Origin: Artemia franciscana
Lineage: Eukaryota > Arthropoda > Branchiopoda > Anostraca > Artemiidae
NCBI RefSeq assembly: GCF_032884065.1
Contig: NC_088873.1
Location: 25,552,625-25,616,624, forward strand
DNA length: 64,000 nt
Direction of reading: 5' to 3'
Shown here: in pieces, positions 22,681-34,129 of the stretch
Position numbering within the stretch: position 1 is the stretch's first letter
Layout of the letters: each line of letters starts with the position of its first letter
The notes under the pieces: model-generated
Databases searched by the model: none
What the model was told of the DNA's origin: nothing
The model's input: only the letters and a program-made list of their open reading frames with translations
Translations under genes and position numbers: made by a program

Positions 22681-23658
22681 TCAAGGAAGAGTTTGCCTAT
22701 TTTTATAGAGCTGACTATAAACTATAGTCGGAATAAATTTGTTTTGACCCACTACCAAAGCCTCATGAATCAGCTCAAATACCTCATTAACATTGTATTT
22801 ATTTTCCCTCAACTGTTCTGTGATACATAGTGAGAAAATGAAATTTCGGAAAGACTCATAATCACCTTTAGTGTAATTATATTTAAGAGTCTGTTTTTGA
22901 GGAGTAGAATCATCACCTGAAGATTTTAATGACAGTTTAAGAACGGTGTGGTCACTTTTTCCTAATGGAGGTAGAATTTCAATATTTCTAACATCGTCAG
23001 GAGATTTTGTTATTACCAAGTCAAGGACAGAAGGATTCGAATCATCCCGAAATTGTGTAGGCTCCTGAACGTGTTGGCATAGGTACGTGTCCTGCAACTT
23101 TTGAAGGAAATGATGCTCAAATGGTTGATTAGAAAGCGAGGGTATTTGATTTTTCCAATCAATGGAAGATAGGTTAAAGTCACCCACCACTAATACCCTT
23201 GAACTAACTGTTGAAACATTGTGAAGATACTGTAATAAATTTGCTTTATTATTTGGAGATAGCTCATTAACACTAGGACTTCTATACACTGCAACAATTC
23301 TAATACTATTTGTAGACCTAGGAAATTTTACATCAACCACCAAACATTCACTAATACTCAGTACTAAATGATCATTTACTTCTGTGTACTTAAGCAACAA
23401 ATGAACATAAACGAAAATTCCACATTTATAGTTAGTATTCACTAATAAAATATAACCTTCAAACTGTTGAAAATATGCTTCTGGATGTGCACAATTCTTA
23501 GGCAAAGATTCAGTAATAACAACAACATGAGGCTTTTGCACTGACATCAATGACTGTAATTCCTCAACTTTATTTGATAAAGTATCTGTGTTGGTGTAGA
23601 GCACAAGGAAATTATTGTTCCATAACTGCTTCCCTAGGGATTTGCGAGCTATTTTCAC
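22681..23658 (-). pseudogene. Endonuclease domain of the CR1-like LINE
   Basis: This 325-codon frame carries apurinic/apyrimidinic-endonuclease-type motifs: LYTNTDTLSNKVEELQSL near the start, VVVITESLPKN (the metal-binding E), AVYRSPS, VVGDFNLSSIDW (catalytic D and N) and PLGKSDHTVLKL (terminal S-D-H). This domain nicks the target to prime reverse transcription. The start overlaps the end of ORF1 by about 47 bases in another frame, as in two-ORF LINEs. The frame stops at 22681, before the RT, by a stop codon (TGA) read at the linker. Confidence 0.9.
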
Positions 23659-24559
23659 CTCGAAAAGAGCTTATCTTTACAAGTTCTAGACCACCATTTC
23701 CATTTTTAATTTTCCAACCTGATTCTCCTGCTGTCACTTTTTGGTTAAGTTCATCTTTCAGAGTGATATACCTTTTCTTTTGAGCAAGTTCCAGTTTTGT
23801 GCAATCATGAGAAAAGTTAAAAGTTGGGTATGAGGATTTTATGGTGTTCAGGTTACCACTCAAGAAGAAAGAAGCAGCAGCATCATGTTCTATGGGGCTA
23901 CAGAAAAACAGTTTGATCAGACGACATTTTCCATTATTTAGTCTTCCCAAACAAACAGTAAATGAACATTTGACAGGGCAATTCTGCAAAATTACTTGAT
24001 TCAGGAGCTTTAAATCAACCTCATTTTGACTCTTCCTAGTACTACAGTTTGGATCCACTTGAAGTCCAAATACAACTAAATTTTTTTGCTTCATGACTAA
24101 ATCTTCTACAATATCATTGGCTGTTTCTTTGCTTTTTATTTCATTTTTCAATTTTTCACTAAGGTTATCAAATTTGACTTTGAGCAATGTAGTGGCGTGC
24201 TTCTTTACATCCTCAACAGAACATTTGGCAGATACCTCTTTTTCTATCTGTGTTAATCGATTACTTATTGGTTTCAGTAGTTTTTCAAATTTATCTTGAA
24301 GCTTAGTTTCGATTGTTGAAAATGAACACCCAATTTGACTCTTTATTATGTCTTTGATCTCACTGGGTGTTATTCCTTGAGTTCCAGAGCCCTTTTGCTT
24401 GCAAATAGGACAATGCCAGAGTGACCCAAGACAACGTGTCATCTTGTTAAACAAATCATACTCTGACTTGCCCATTTCAATGCATTCAATGCACAACCAT
24501 GCATCACACATATCGCATGAAAGGGCACAACTATCATCCTTTATGGATGCTACTTTCAT
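23612..24559 (-). pseudogene. ORF1 of the CR1-like LINE (PHD-like finger and coiled coil), 5' truncated
   Basis: A 315-codon frame opens CALSCDMCDAWLCIECIEM and continues to WHCPICK. This is a PHD/RING-like zinc finger in which the first C-x2-C pair is missing and the usual histidine is a cysteine (WLCIEC). Residues about 75-170 form a charged coiled-coil-like region, followed by a basic LVVFGLQVDP block that starts an RNA-recognition-like fold. Such ORF1 proteins bind LINE RNA. The apparent ATG at 24559 lies at the element boundary and is probably an internal methionine, because the upstream zinc ligands are gone. Confidence 0.8.
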
Positions 24560-24560
24560 A

Positions 24561-25608
24561 AATAATTTACATCTAAAATTTTTCTACTATGGATGGCAGT
24601 TATTGCTGATTTACTGTCTGAAAGAATCACTGCATTTTCTCCATTGGTATATTCTAATTCAATTTGCATCAGAGCTTTTTTGATGGCTAGTATTTCAGCT
24701 GCAAAAACAGATGCCAATTCATAAAGACATTCTTGTAATATTTCATTTGTTTCCTCTGACCAGATAGCAAAACCAACTTTTATTCCTATTTTTGAGCCAT
24801 CAGTATAATAAAAGAAATGGTTACTATAACAGGAATCCAGAGTTTGTAATAAACGCAGTTTTTTAAGGGGAGTTAAATCTGATCTGGAGCATTTTGGTTC
24901 TATTTTGAGTTTGATTCTTAAATTTTCAGCTTGCTGATTTGAGGTTGCTTTTTTTGCTTCCAGGAAGATTAAATTCAGTCCAAAGCCCTCAATCATATTT
25001 ATCAGTTTTGGTATTATAGGAGGTTCATTTTCCCAATTACTTGTTCTTTCTATATAACCTTTACTTATCTCTATTAATTGCTGATTTGGATGATTAGAAA
25101 TTTTTATTACCTTTAATATGTACTTAGGAGCTAAATGGTGAACTCTAGACTTGATTGACATAATTCCAGTCTCAATTCTTATTGCAGGAATACAGGTAGA
25201 TTTCATGGCTCCAGCCATTATTCTTAAGGCTTGATTTTGCAAAACTTCAAGTTTTTTAAAGTTCTTTGCTGAAATTCCCATTAAGACTAGGAAAAAATAT
25301 TCAATTCTCAATCTGACAGCTGCAGCATAGAATAATCTCAGAATCTTTCTATCAGCACTCCAGTCTTTACCTGCCAGACATTTCGTAATTTTTATTGCTT
25401 GATTAGCTGATCTCATAATATTTTCTGTGTGGTTATTCAAATTGAACAAAGAATCTAGTAGACCATCTAAATACTTTGTTTGATTGACAAATGATGCAAT
25501 TAAATTGTCTACATGGATGGTTAAAACACTTTGGTGTTGACTTCTATATGGAGAAAAAATAACACCTACTGTTTTACTTAAAAATTGTAGTTCTTTTCTG
25601 AAGACCAT
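24561..25608 (-). pseudogene. RT C-terminus and RNase H of the I/Jockey-like LINE
   Basis: The frame carries LQNQALRIMAGAMKSTCIPA (the conserved RT tail) at about residues 125-145 and then an RNase H domain with FYYTDGSKIGIKVGFAIW (first D), FAAEILAIKKAL (E) and AVILSDSKSAITAI (second D). It breaks off after SRKILDVNYL, where the CR1-like element begins. The remaining RNase H D and the tail are found beyond the insertion at 20611 and below. Confidence 0.85.
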
Positions 25609-25629
25609 TTTACAGCAACTGCTTTTTTT

Positions 25630-26502
25630 TTATTTTGATGAATGATTACATGAGGCACAAACTGCAACATCATCAGCAAATATTTTCCCCTTTACATTAT
25701 CTAAAGGGAAATAACTAATGCAAAGATTAAATAGTATTGGGCTCAGAACACCTCCTTGTGAGACACCTTGATTGAAATGAAAGCTTTTTGAAAATTTATG
25801 ACAAGATTTGACATATTCTTTTTCCGTTCTTGGAGATGCATATAGAAGTCTTAACATGTTTCCCTTAACTGAATCAGAAACTTTAGTCATAATCCCATCC
25901 CAAGTAATTGAATCAAAGGCTGAACTAAGATAAAAGAATATGGCTGCCACACAGCTCTTGCTCCCAATTGCAGTCTATATATCATTCTCCAAGGTGACAT
26001 CCAATGTACATCTTCTTTTTCTGACACCAACTTCTCCATTCATTAAAGTTTTATCAAACATTGATTCAATTTTATTTTTTATCATATGCTCCATTATTTT
26101 TATAAAGCTGCTGGTTAGTGATATTGGTTGGTAGTTATCTGGATTTAGGGAAGGCTTTCCTTGTTTTAAAATTTGGATTATTACATTTGTGCTCCAAGCA
26201 GTGGGCACTTTACCAGTATTCAAGCAAGTATTGTATAATCATAGGAGGAACTCTCTGGATGTTGGTCCAAGGATCTTGCTTATGTCATAAGTAACACCCT
26301 CCATCTCAGGTAATATATTGGATGGTAATGATTGAATAGCCCTTTCTAACTCTTCCTCAGTGAATTTGGTATAATTTGGATCTCTTTCCATCATTAAGTT
26401 TGTTATTTTACATTGGATTATCTCTTTTTCTGCTGGAGTGAGATCTGGCAAGTTCTCTGTTTTTGCCAAGCATTTCTTTGCAAATAGATTGGCTTTATCC
26501 AA
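25630..26502 (-). pseudogene. Reverse transcriptase fragments of the I/Jockey-like LINE
   Basis: Three frames cover the RT: a linker (26502-26239), motifs 1-2 with AWSTNVIIQILKQGKPSLNP and DNYQPISLTSSFIKIMEHM (26223-25975), and motifs A-C with YLSSAFDSITWDGI, GVSQGGVLSPILFNLCI and GKIFADDVAVCASC (25950-25630). The catalytic AFD and FADD residues remain, but frame breaks near 26230 and 25960 kill it. Confidence 0.85.
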
Positions 26503-27521
26503 AGGATCCCATAATAAATAATTATTTTCATCTTGCAGTATGTAGTCTTTATTTTTTCTAAATTTACCTGAGATTGCACTTAAAGTATTCTAAACAAGTT
26601 TGATAGGGGTAAACCTATTCAGCTTATTTTCACAATGTAATCTCCATGTTTTTCTGTTTAATTGCAGGATGGCATGTTTGACTTTGGCCTCAGTACTTCT
26701 GTATCTAATTAAGAGTTCTGTTGAAAAGTTTCCTTTTAAGTCTCTTGATCTTTTACCATCTCTTCTACATGTTCATTCCAACCATATAAGTGCCTAATTC
26801 TTTTCCTACTTTGATAGCAACTTTTACTAATGTTATCATATGCATTTTCAAAAACAGCTAAAATTGAAAGTGCATTCAAATCTGGGCCCCCTGTCTCATT
26901 GGGGTATTATTATCAATATATCTGTTCATTAATTTTAGATCAGCTTGTTTTGGCTCCCTTGCTTTTATTTTTGAGCTTTCAGGTGGCCTCCTTGTATAGC
27001 CAAAATTTATTCCAATTTATTTATGAGGTGTACTGATTTCTACATCATCTCTTAAATTGTAATCTGAATCTTGGAATATCTGATTTGATACAAAAGTTAG
27101 ATCAATTGCACTTGAGTAAGCTACAATCATATTACCATAGGTTGGGTATTTGCTGGGGTTAATATTGAAATATCTACATTATCATTTAGAATGTCAGTTT
27201 GGTTTATACCTGCTCTATTAAGTGTGGCACTAGTTTCCCAAAGGTATGGTCCCCCAAAAAAATTTCAGTCTATTCATTTTAGTGTAGATAAGGTCAAAAT
27301 TATCTTTAATAGGATTACTTCCTTTATTATTGTAAATGTTGACAAAAGAATGATATTTCTAGTCTTTTCTAAGGGACTTTACTATCACAGCTTCAACATC
27401 ACCAGTTTTGTTTGATTAAAAACAGTTTCAGTTTTGTTTGATTCAAGCTATTACAGTTAAGTTGCCAAAGTTTTGCTATTTTCATTGTGTTTGTACTGTC
27501 ATCATCATCACCATATTGTTA

Positions 27522-28110
27522 TTATGTATTTGCATCATCAAATAAATCAACTACAATACTTTCAGTTTCATATTGCATCTCATTTATCTTACTCACTTTT
27601 TTTTCTAAATAGTAAATGTTGTCAATCAGACATTTAATAACTTCAATTTTCTCCTCTTGTGTTTTTGTATTTTCTGAAGCTAATTCAAGCACATTTATCA
27701 TTAATTTGAGAAATTTTTCAGGTGACAGGGTTTCTGTCTTTGATGAAATTCTGTTCATTTCCAGTTGTCAAGTTTTATTTTCAAAAATTAAAGGTTTTTG
27801 ATGAACTTTCTTGGCTATTTCCAGATAGCTTTCTTTTGCAACTTTCCATGGATCTCTTTTTTTAAACTAATTTTGTTGATTTGAAAAATTTCCTGGAATT
27901 TTAGACATTTTTGTCTCTGCTAAAATGTTCATTGCTGAAGCAGTTTCTGTATCTAATTTCATCTTTTTGGCAATTCAGAGAGTCATGATCTTTTGATGTG
28001 CATTTGCCACAGACTATATCAGCACTTCTGTGGAATTTGATTGTGTGCCCATACAGGTGACATTTTCTTGGTTTGGTGATCCACTGTCAAACTTTAAAAC
28101 TTAATGGCCC
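27522..28110 (-). pseudogene. Gag-like ORF1 with CCHC knuckles, I/Jockey-like LINE
   Basis: Near 28090-27990 the minus strand reads KCHLYGHTIKFHRSADIVC followed by GKCTSKDHDSLNC, the paired zinc knuckles of LINE gag-like ORF1 proteins; one ligand of the first is lost. After a frame change an acidic helical tail (LKLMINVLELASENTKTQEE, 27758-27522) follows. The N-terminal part beyond 28110 is not recognisable. Confidence 0.7.
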
Positions 28111-29985
28111 ATCTCTCTAAATCCCATCCAGCCCATCAATCTAAATTTTGATCTTTTTTTTTTTATAGTTGGCTAATGTTTTGTTAGCTTAATAGAGCTT
28201 CTCAAATAGCTAACTAGTTGGATAATCTATGCTAACTTAAATATGGTTAGATGTTATTTTCATATTCTACAGAAATTTTTTATGGACATTATCCATAGGG
28301 TAACCTATATTTCCTTGGCTATTTTAGGCTACATGAAAATGTAGGCCTAAATAGGCTATTTACTTTTCTTCCTGGCCAAGCTACAAATTATGTGAAGATG
28401 TATATATTTAACCACCTCTCTTCAATAAAATCTTCTAAGCCCTAGAAATAATGGAAATGCAGAGACAATAGCTTGTTAATACCTTCCCAGGATAGCCTAT
28501 GTTTAAGGCCCTGGATTCATTCTTGAAAGCTTTATAGCCTATAGGCCAGCCTAACTAGACCAGCCAACTTTTTAAGATGACAGAATCCTTTTGAATACAA
28601 CTTTACATACATCAGAAATTATTATAGTAGCCTAAGCACAATATGTCATAATTAATGATTTCTAAGTCAGCCCTGCCTCTAATAGGCTATTCTCTAGCCA
28701 TAAGGTCTCCTATTTAAGAACACCACAATGGCAAATGTAAGGGAAAATATCCAGAATGAGTCTACTTATTTAGAGCTTACCAAAGTAACCTTGATTAGAC
28801 GTACCCTATTCTGAAGCCTAACAGCAATAATTAACAATAAGTTTGACTTGTAAGTTGCTGCTGTTGCACTAAATTTAAAGCGATAAGTTTTATCCCTGAA
28901 AATTTATAGATTATATATTGAAAAACATCTTTCTTTAAGACTCTTGTAATTTTATGAACGTTTATAAGTATTATTAGAATCAAGAAGAATTTTAATCTGA
29001 ATTTTTAGAGGATTCAAGGTAGCCTTCGATTTTAATTAAGGCATTCCAAGCAAAGAATTAAGCAAATATTTTAAATAAAGAAAACGTTGTTTTTCTGTGT
29101 ATATGGATCACTTAAATAGCCTATTTGTTAGTGTCTATTTTATGCCTTTTACGTGACTTGAAAAAATCATATTCCTGAAAGAAAAAGATCTGAAAATTGG
29201 AATTTCTTAGTTTCAAATCTTTATTACAGCACTGAAAGTTTAATTTTGTAGCCTAGGCTTGCTAATTAGGCCTATTTTTAAGGCCTTTGGGTAGGTTAGT
29301 CTATTAACCTTTGGATTTTGACTAGAGAAATGTTAAAGTAAATAAGAACAGTATTATATAGGCTATAACCTCATTTAAACTGAATGTTATTAACAGAATT
29401 CTTCCCTCATTAGGTTCAGGGACTTTGTTAGCCTATAATACTAGCCTACTGGATTTTCAGGATACTTCTAGTTCTTTTCTAGGTCAATGTTTGTATTACC
29501 AGAATAATTTTTTTGGGTCATGAAACTATTGTTAATAGATGCATTTTGACTTTTTTAATATCTTTTCTCTCTTGCAAAACTACCACATACCTAACCTAAC
29601 AAAAAATTGTCTCTAAAAGCCACAGAGTAATTTTCAGTCTTAAAACGTTACCAATTTCATATTTCCAATCAATAAAAACAGAAATGATTGCAAATTCTAT
29701 ATGTATAAATAGCCTACAAGAATATTTTGGCTGGAATAAATCCATTATGGTTAGTTTGCAGTAGTTTTGCAAGAGAGAAAAGATGTTCAAAAAGTCAAGA
29801 TACATCTATTAACAATAGTTTCATGACCCAAAAATATTGTTCCAGTAATACCAACATTGACCCCTTTCTATCCTCTACAATTTGCAGAGATGGTCAGCAA
29901 AACACTCCATACAGATGTTGCAAGAGAAGTATGTAGCTTGAAGAATATTGTTGAACTCATTAAGTAATTTGCATTGGTTTTTACC
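28111..29985. other. No gene seen; AT-rich with recurring GCCTA words
   Basis: The sequence has many copies of TAGCCTA and GGCCTA on both strands (about 28250-29500) but no coding or clear tandem structure. It lies between the two divergent host genes. Confidence 0.4.
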
Positions 29986-29989
29986 AGTA

Positions 29990-30610
29990 AACTAGTTGGT
30001 CCTCTTCACTGTAGTCAATCCTGCAACATCCCTCATTTGATATCACATATTCAAATCTCCCTCTCCAGCTGTCAAAAAGAAAACTGAAGTGCTAGACATC
30101 AATAAGTATCTCCCTCCAGATAACTTACATCCAAGACTAGCCCTAGGCTACTTAAAAAGCCTACAAAGGAAATTGACTAACAAGCTGGAAAGGTTAACAT
30201 ACCAAAGTGAAAAGCAACAGGCTCATCAATAGGCTATTAGACCTGTGGTACCAAAACCCCTCAGCAGATTCTAAATGCTGAAATTCCAATATGTCTCCTT
30301 GCCAATAATGTACTGTCCCCTCACCAGCATGGATTTCAGCTAGGGGGATTAGTTACAACCTATCTTCTCAAGAAGTAGGATACACAATCATAACAGATCT
30401 TCTATGCCAACAAATTCATGCTCTTTAGCTCCCTTTCCTATAAAAATGATACTATCCTAATCCAAAGACTTCAGAGATGTGCTGCAAGGTGGTATAGCTG
30501 GCCTACAAGATTTTCCTTACAACAAGAGACAAGAGTGCTTACAGCTGCCAATGACTGTTTTTATATGCCTCTGAAGTGATATGATACTGACCTACTAGTA
30601 TAATGCATAT
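29990..30610 (+). pseudogene. Scrap of a LINE reverse transcriptase
   Basis: A plus-strand reading near 30310-30345 gives LSPHQHGFQLGG, resembling the Q-H-G-F-R block of LINE RTs. Further on, ILIQRLQRCAARWYSWPTRF (about 30455-30510) resembles the LINE C-terminal Q-R-R-A-A-R-W block. The catalytic motifs between them have been deleted. Stops are frequent. Confidence 0.45.
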
Positions 30611-32295
30611 ACAATTGGCCCCCTCTTTACCTATAAATTGTCAACAATTAGAATAAGTTCTAGCTGAAATGATGATTGCACCCACAGCTACATCTTTCAT
30701 GTCTAGACATGACAAGGAATAGAGTAAAAGGCAAGACTGTATGTCCTTTTCAACTTCCCACTGATACCAAACTTCATCATATAAGTATCTTTCTATGAAG
30801 CTGATGCTCCTTATTTATGTCAAACCCTCTCACACACTATGCCTAATTTTACTCTGTTTGGTGGTATTGTCTTGAAACTATTTGAGAATGGTCATCTTAG
30901 GCCAAACCTACCTTGTGGTCACCATTACTGAGTTGGCTTAAATTTCATCTTTCCAGCAAACTTCTGTTATGGCATGTCACCAGACACTAAGACAGTAACA
31001 AAATTTTCTCTGTTCTCAAAACAGATCCAGTATAGGCCTTAGTTTTTCTCTGATGTGTAAATTCAGCTAATAACCAGTAACTGCAACAAATTTGAGGGAT
31101 ACCAGACAAAACTAAAAGTAAAAAGTTTTGAAATAAATACCTTCCCAGGTTATGTTTCAGTCTTTGAACTTATTCCTGAAAGTTTTGTTCACCTAGTTGA
31201 CTACTTTCAAAGATAGCAACAAGCCACTAAACTAGAATCTTATCAGCTAAGATATCACTGAAAAATCAGAGAAATACTGATACTAGCAACTCACTGTAGA
31301 ACCAAGCTGTCCAACACTACCTCAAGTACACATGCTATTCATCTTCCTCTTTACATCCTCTCAAGAAGTTCCAATTTGCCTTAAATCTTTTCTTATGACT
31401 TCCTCCTGCCACATTTGATGACTATGTAACCTGCTTTTTGTTTGGTCCCAGATGGCTTTGCCATGCACCGGGCCCTTGCACCAGGGGCACAATGCCCTTG
31501 CACTGGGTCCCGCACTTCCCATTTTGTCAGAATGCATAAAATTAAAATAAACTTCAACAATGCTAAAGTCTCAAGCAATAAATATGCTTTGAGGTGAAAG
31601 ACTGAAAAATGACATTATCCTTAGACATTAGTTCAACTAGTGAAATGGGCAAAAATATAAGAATTGTGAATAGGTGTGAAACTAGCATTCTAACAATTAG
31701 TGATGAACAATACAAGAAAATCCCAATATTAAATTGAAATTTAAATCAAGTAATTGTGTCAGTGTGATCTTTATAATATAATTTTAATGTATTTGTATGC
31801 CTTAATGTTAGAATACCTGGGATCAATTGAAAACTAAATACAATAGATAAAAATTCAAATAAAAAACAAACAATTGGAATCAGGTATTCACGTGTAAACC
31901 TTGTTTATGTCAAGTTATGTATCAATGTAATTTAAGTGTAAGGTGTAGGTTCAATACAAGGTGTAGGAATATATAAATCAAGATTTTCTTTAAATAATAT
32001 ATAAATCAAAATTTTCTTTAAATAAACATTTTGAGGTAAAAGAATTAAAATAAAAATATTTATTTGACAATAAAAACATTTTTTAAGAAAGGTAAAATTT
32101 AAGGAAAGGCAATGATCTGATTGACAAGGGCGTCAATCTACAGCAGGAAAGGGGATATGTGACATATGGACCACCAACCCCCCTCCCCCCTACAAAACTC
32201 AGAACCAAATTCCTCATTTGTTCACTTTAGAAAGTTTTAAAATAAGAATCTTTTAAACGTCTAAAGATTTTAAAGTGTAAATTCATCATCCCATA
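30611..32295. other. No gene seen
   Basis: AT-rich spacer. A short GC-rich patch at 31455-31515 contains near-repeats of GCCCTTGCACC, the only local structure. A partial A-rich duplication (ATATAAATCAAGATTTTCTT) lies at about 31975-32025. Confidence 0.4.
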
Positions 32296-32299
32296 GGAT

Positions 32300-32960
32300 T
32301 TGTGCTTTTGGCACAAGTTTCACAGCAAGCAAAAAATGATACTTTTTTTGAAATGATTTTTTTGGCAGTGGATTCCACTGCCTGCTCTAATGAATTGTCC
32401 CTGCACTTTATGCCAAGTGGTGAGTCACTCGTTGCCTTGCTTTTTGTCTTGTCTAAACTAATCTTCAGTCCGAAAAGACTTGCTTTCTCTCATATGACAT
32501 TGAGAAGCTCCTGGAGCCTTTCCTTGTTTGCCTCAATTGGGGGATGTTGTTGGCAAAATCAATATCTGCCAGTTGTTTATTATCGCATATTTGGATCCCA
32601 AACCTTGTGCAATCTCGAAGTGCATAATCAATAACAAGGACAAAAAGCAGGGGGGAGAGGACACATCCCTGTTTGACCCCAGAAATGATACTGAAATATC
32701 ATGTATTTCCTTCATGGGTCTGAACGCAGCACTCCGTGTTTTTGTAGAGTGCAATGATCAGGGATACCAGTTTTTCTGGAAGGCCATAGTGGCGGAGGAT
32801 TTTCCACAGCAACTCTTGGTGTATTGAGTCAAAGACTTTTTCGAAATCCACAAAGACAAGGTACATCTTTTGCCTCCATTCTTTGTGTTCCTCAATCAAC
32901 ATGCACAGGACATATATAAGGTCTGAGCAGGAGTAAGATGGACAGAAGCCATGCTGTTTT
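32300..32960 (-). pseudogene. LINE reverse transcriptase remnant
   Basis: On the minus strand the order is GFCPSYSCSDLIYVLCMLIE, VFVDFEKVFDSIHQELLWKI (motif A), NTECCVQTHEG, then after a frame change SGVKQGCVLSPLLFVLVIDY (motif B) and LADIDFANNIPQ (motif C, in which the usual F-A-D-D has become F-A-N-N). Loss of the catalytic aspartate pair and the frame change show it is dead. It differs from the two LINEs at 20-28 kb. Confidence 0.8.
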
Positions 32961-33339
32961 GTCTCTCAAGTGTCAGAATAGAAGACGGATATAACTGTCC
33001 TATATCCTGAGCTGAACTGGGAATCAGACAGTCTAAAAGAGGTGTGGACCAGATTCAAAAGTTTTGCTACTCTAATGTTTGATGGCCCTTTGAGTGGAAA
33101 AAATGAGAAAAACATGTGTGCATATCTGCTAATGTGACTTGGAGAAAAAGGACAAGATGTGTCCAGCCCTTGGACACTTGTTTACATATTCATCCATATC
33201 TTGAATATTCATAAGCAGCGTCTACAACAACGCCGTTTACCATTATAGTACCGCGTTTTTGCGACTAGGGAAACTACATATTAATGCAACATCTCATCCA
33301 GCTGCAAGTGAGTTGTCCCAAGAAGAAGGAGTTATTCAT

Positions 33340-34110
33340 TGTTAGAAAATAAGAATAATTCAAAAACTGGGATATTATCGACCCAACCCAGAAAGAAGAG
33401 GGAGAAAGAACTGATCTGATTTTCGAGAGACATGCTCCGATTGTCTGCAGTTGATTGATTGAGCAGCTGATAGAAAAAGACAAAATTAGCACATACCTTG
33501 CCAAATTTGATGACTACATTAGTCCGCAATCAAACTCCATATTCTCCTTATATACATTTCACAAACGTGACCAATTGGAGCTTGAGCCTATAGAGTAATA
33601 TGCAACTGAACTGAAAATCAGAGTTAAAGACTGCTCATATAGAGCTGCAATTATTGATGGAATGGCCCAAGATTACCTCGCCTTTAGAACATCTTCCCAG
33701 AAGATTCATGAAAGACTTCTGCTGTCAGGATATGAATTGACCTTCTCAGATGCTATTAGAGTTGTTATAACTTACACAGAAACCCAGAAGACAATGTCAA
33801 CAGAATCAACTAGTCATGGAAAACAAGAAGTTAATAACATCAAGAAGAATGAAAATAGACTGTGGAAACCTAATTGCGACTGAATTGAAAAACCATGTTT
33901 GTTACTTCTGTGGCGGAGAGTATTCACAGAATCACCAGTGCCCTGCAAAAGGGAAGATCTGGAGTAACTGTGGAAAACCCAACCATTTTCCACCTGTCTT
34001 TTGCAGTACCAAAAAGACTGTGAACATCATCAGTTCTGGAGCTCAACCAACTGACAAACTATTCATCCATCAAGTAATGATGGATAAAACTGATGACCAG
34101 CCATATGCCT
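33340..34110 (+). pseudogene. Gypsy gag remnant with zinc knuckle
   Basis: Readings include KISTYLAKFDDYISPQSNSI, LKIRVKDCSYRA and MAQDYLAFRTSSQKIHERLL, the capsid-like part. After a frame shift at about 33880 comes CYFCGGEYSQNHQC, a CCHC knuckle, and a second knuckle (WSNCGKPNHFPPVFC) whose first cysteine is a tryptophan. Stops occur near 33455 and 33597. Confidence 0.75.
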
Positions 34111-34129
34111 AACTAAGAATGTCCAACAG

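Larger units (their letters stand above)
20612..24560 (-). mobile_element. CR1-like LINE, 5' truncated, inserted into another LINE
   Basis: A non-LTR retrotransposon of about 3.95 kb. In minus-strand order it carries an ORF1 with a PHD-like finger and coiled coil (24559-23612), an apurinic-type endonuclease (23658-22681), a linker, reverse transcriptase (22260-21313) and a C-terminal domain (21181-20762). It ends in an A-rich tail of AATAAATAAATAA type at about 20612-20640. The 5' end falls inside ORF1 at the first zinc ligands, so it is truncated by a few hundred bases at most. Its position exactly interrupts the RNase H domain of the surrounding LINE. Frame changes separate EN, RT and tail, so it is probably dead but young compared with its host. 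Confidence 0.85.
24561..28110 (-). mobile_element. I/Jockey-like LINE, 5' part (host of the nested CR1-like LINE)
   Basis: On the minus strand from about 28110 downwards one reads a gag-like zinc-knuckle ORF1, a degraded endonuclease zone (26503-27500), RT pieces (26502-25630) and the RT C-terminus with RNase H (25608-24561). It is split at 24561 by the CR1-like insertion and resumes at 20611. With the RNase H the element belongs to the I/R1/Jockey side of LINEs, not CR1. Many frameshifts show it is older than the insertion. Confidence 0.8.

Noticed and set aside
33285..33308. ATG plus seven codons before a GTGAGT donor-like site, considered as the missing first exon of the SAM carrier
   Set aside because: It lies directly after a gypsy leader-like sequence and reads on into gag-like sequence, so it is more likely the gag start. 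The residues (MQHLIQLQ) also fit the carrier N-terminus poorly.
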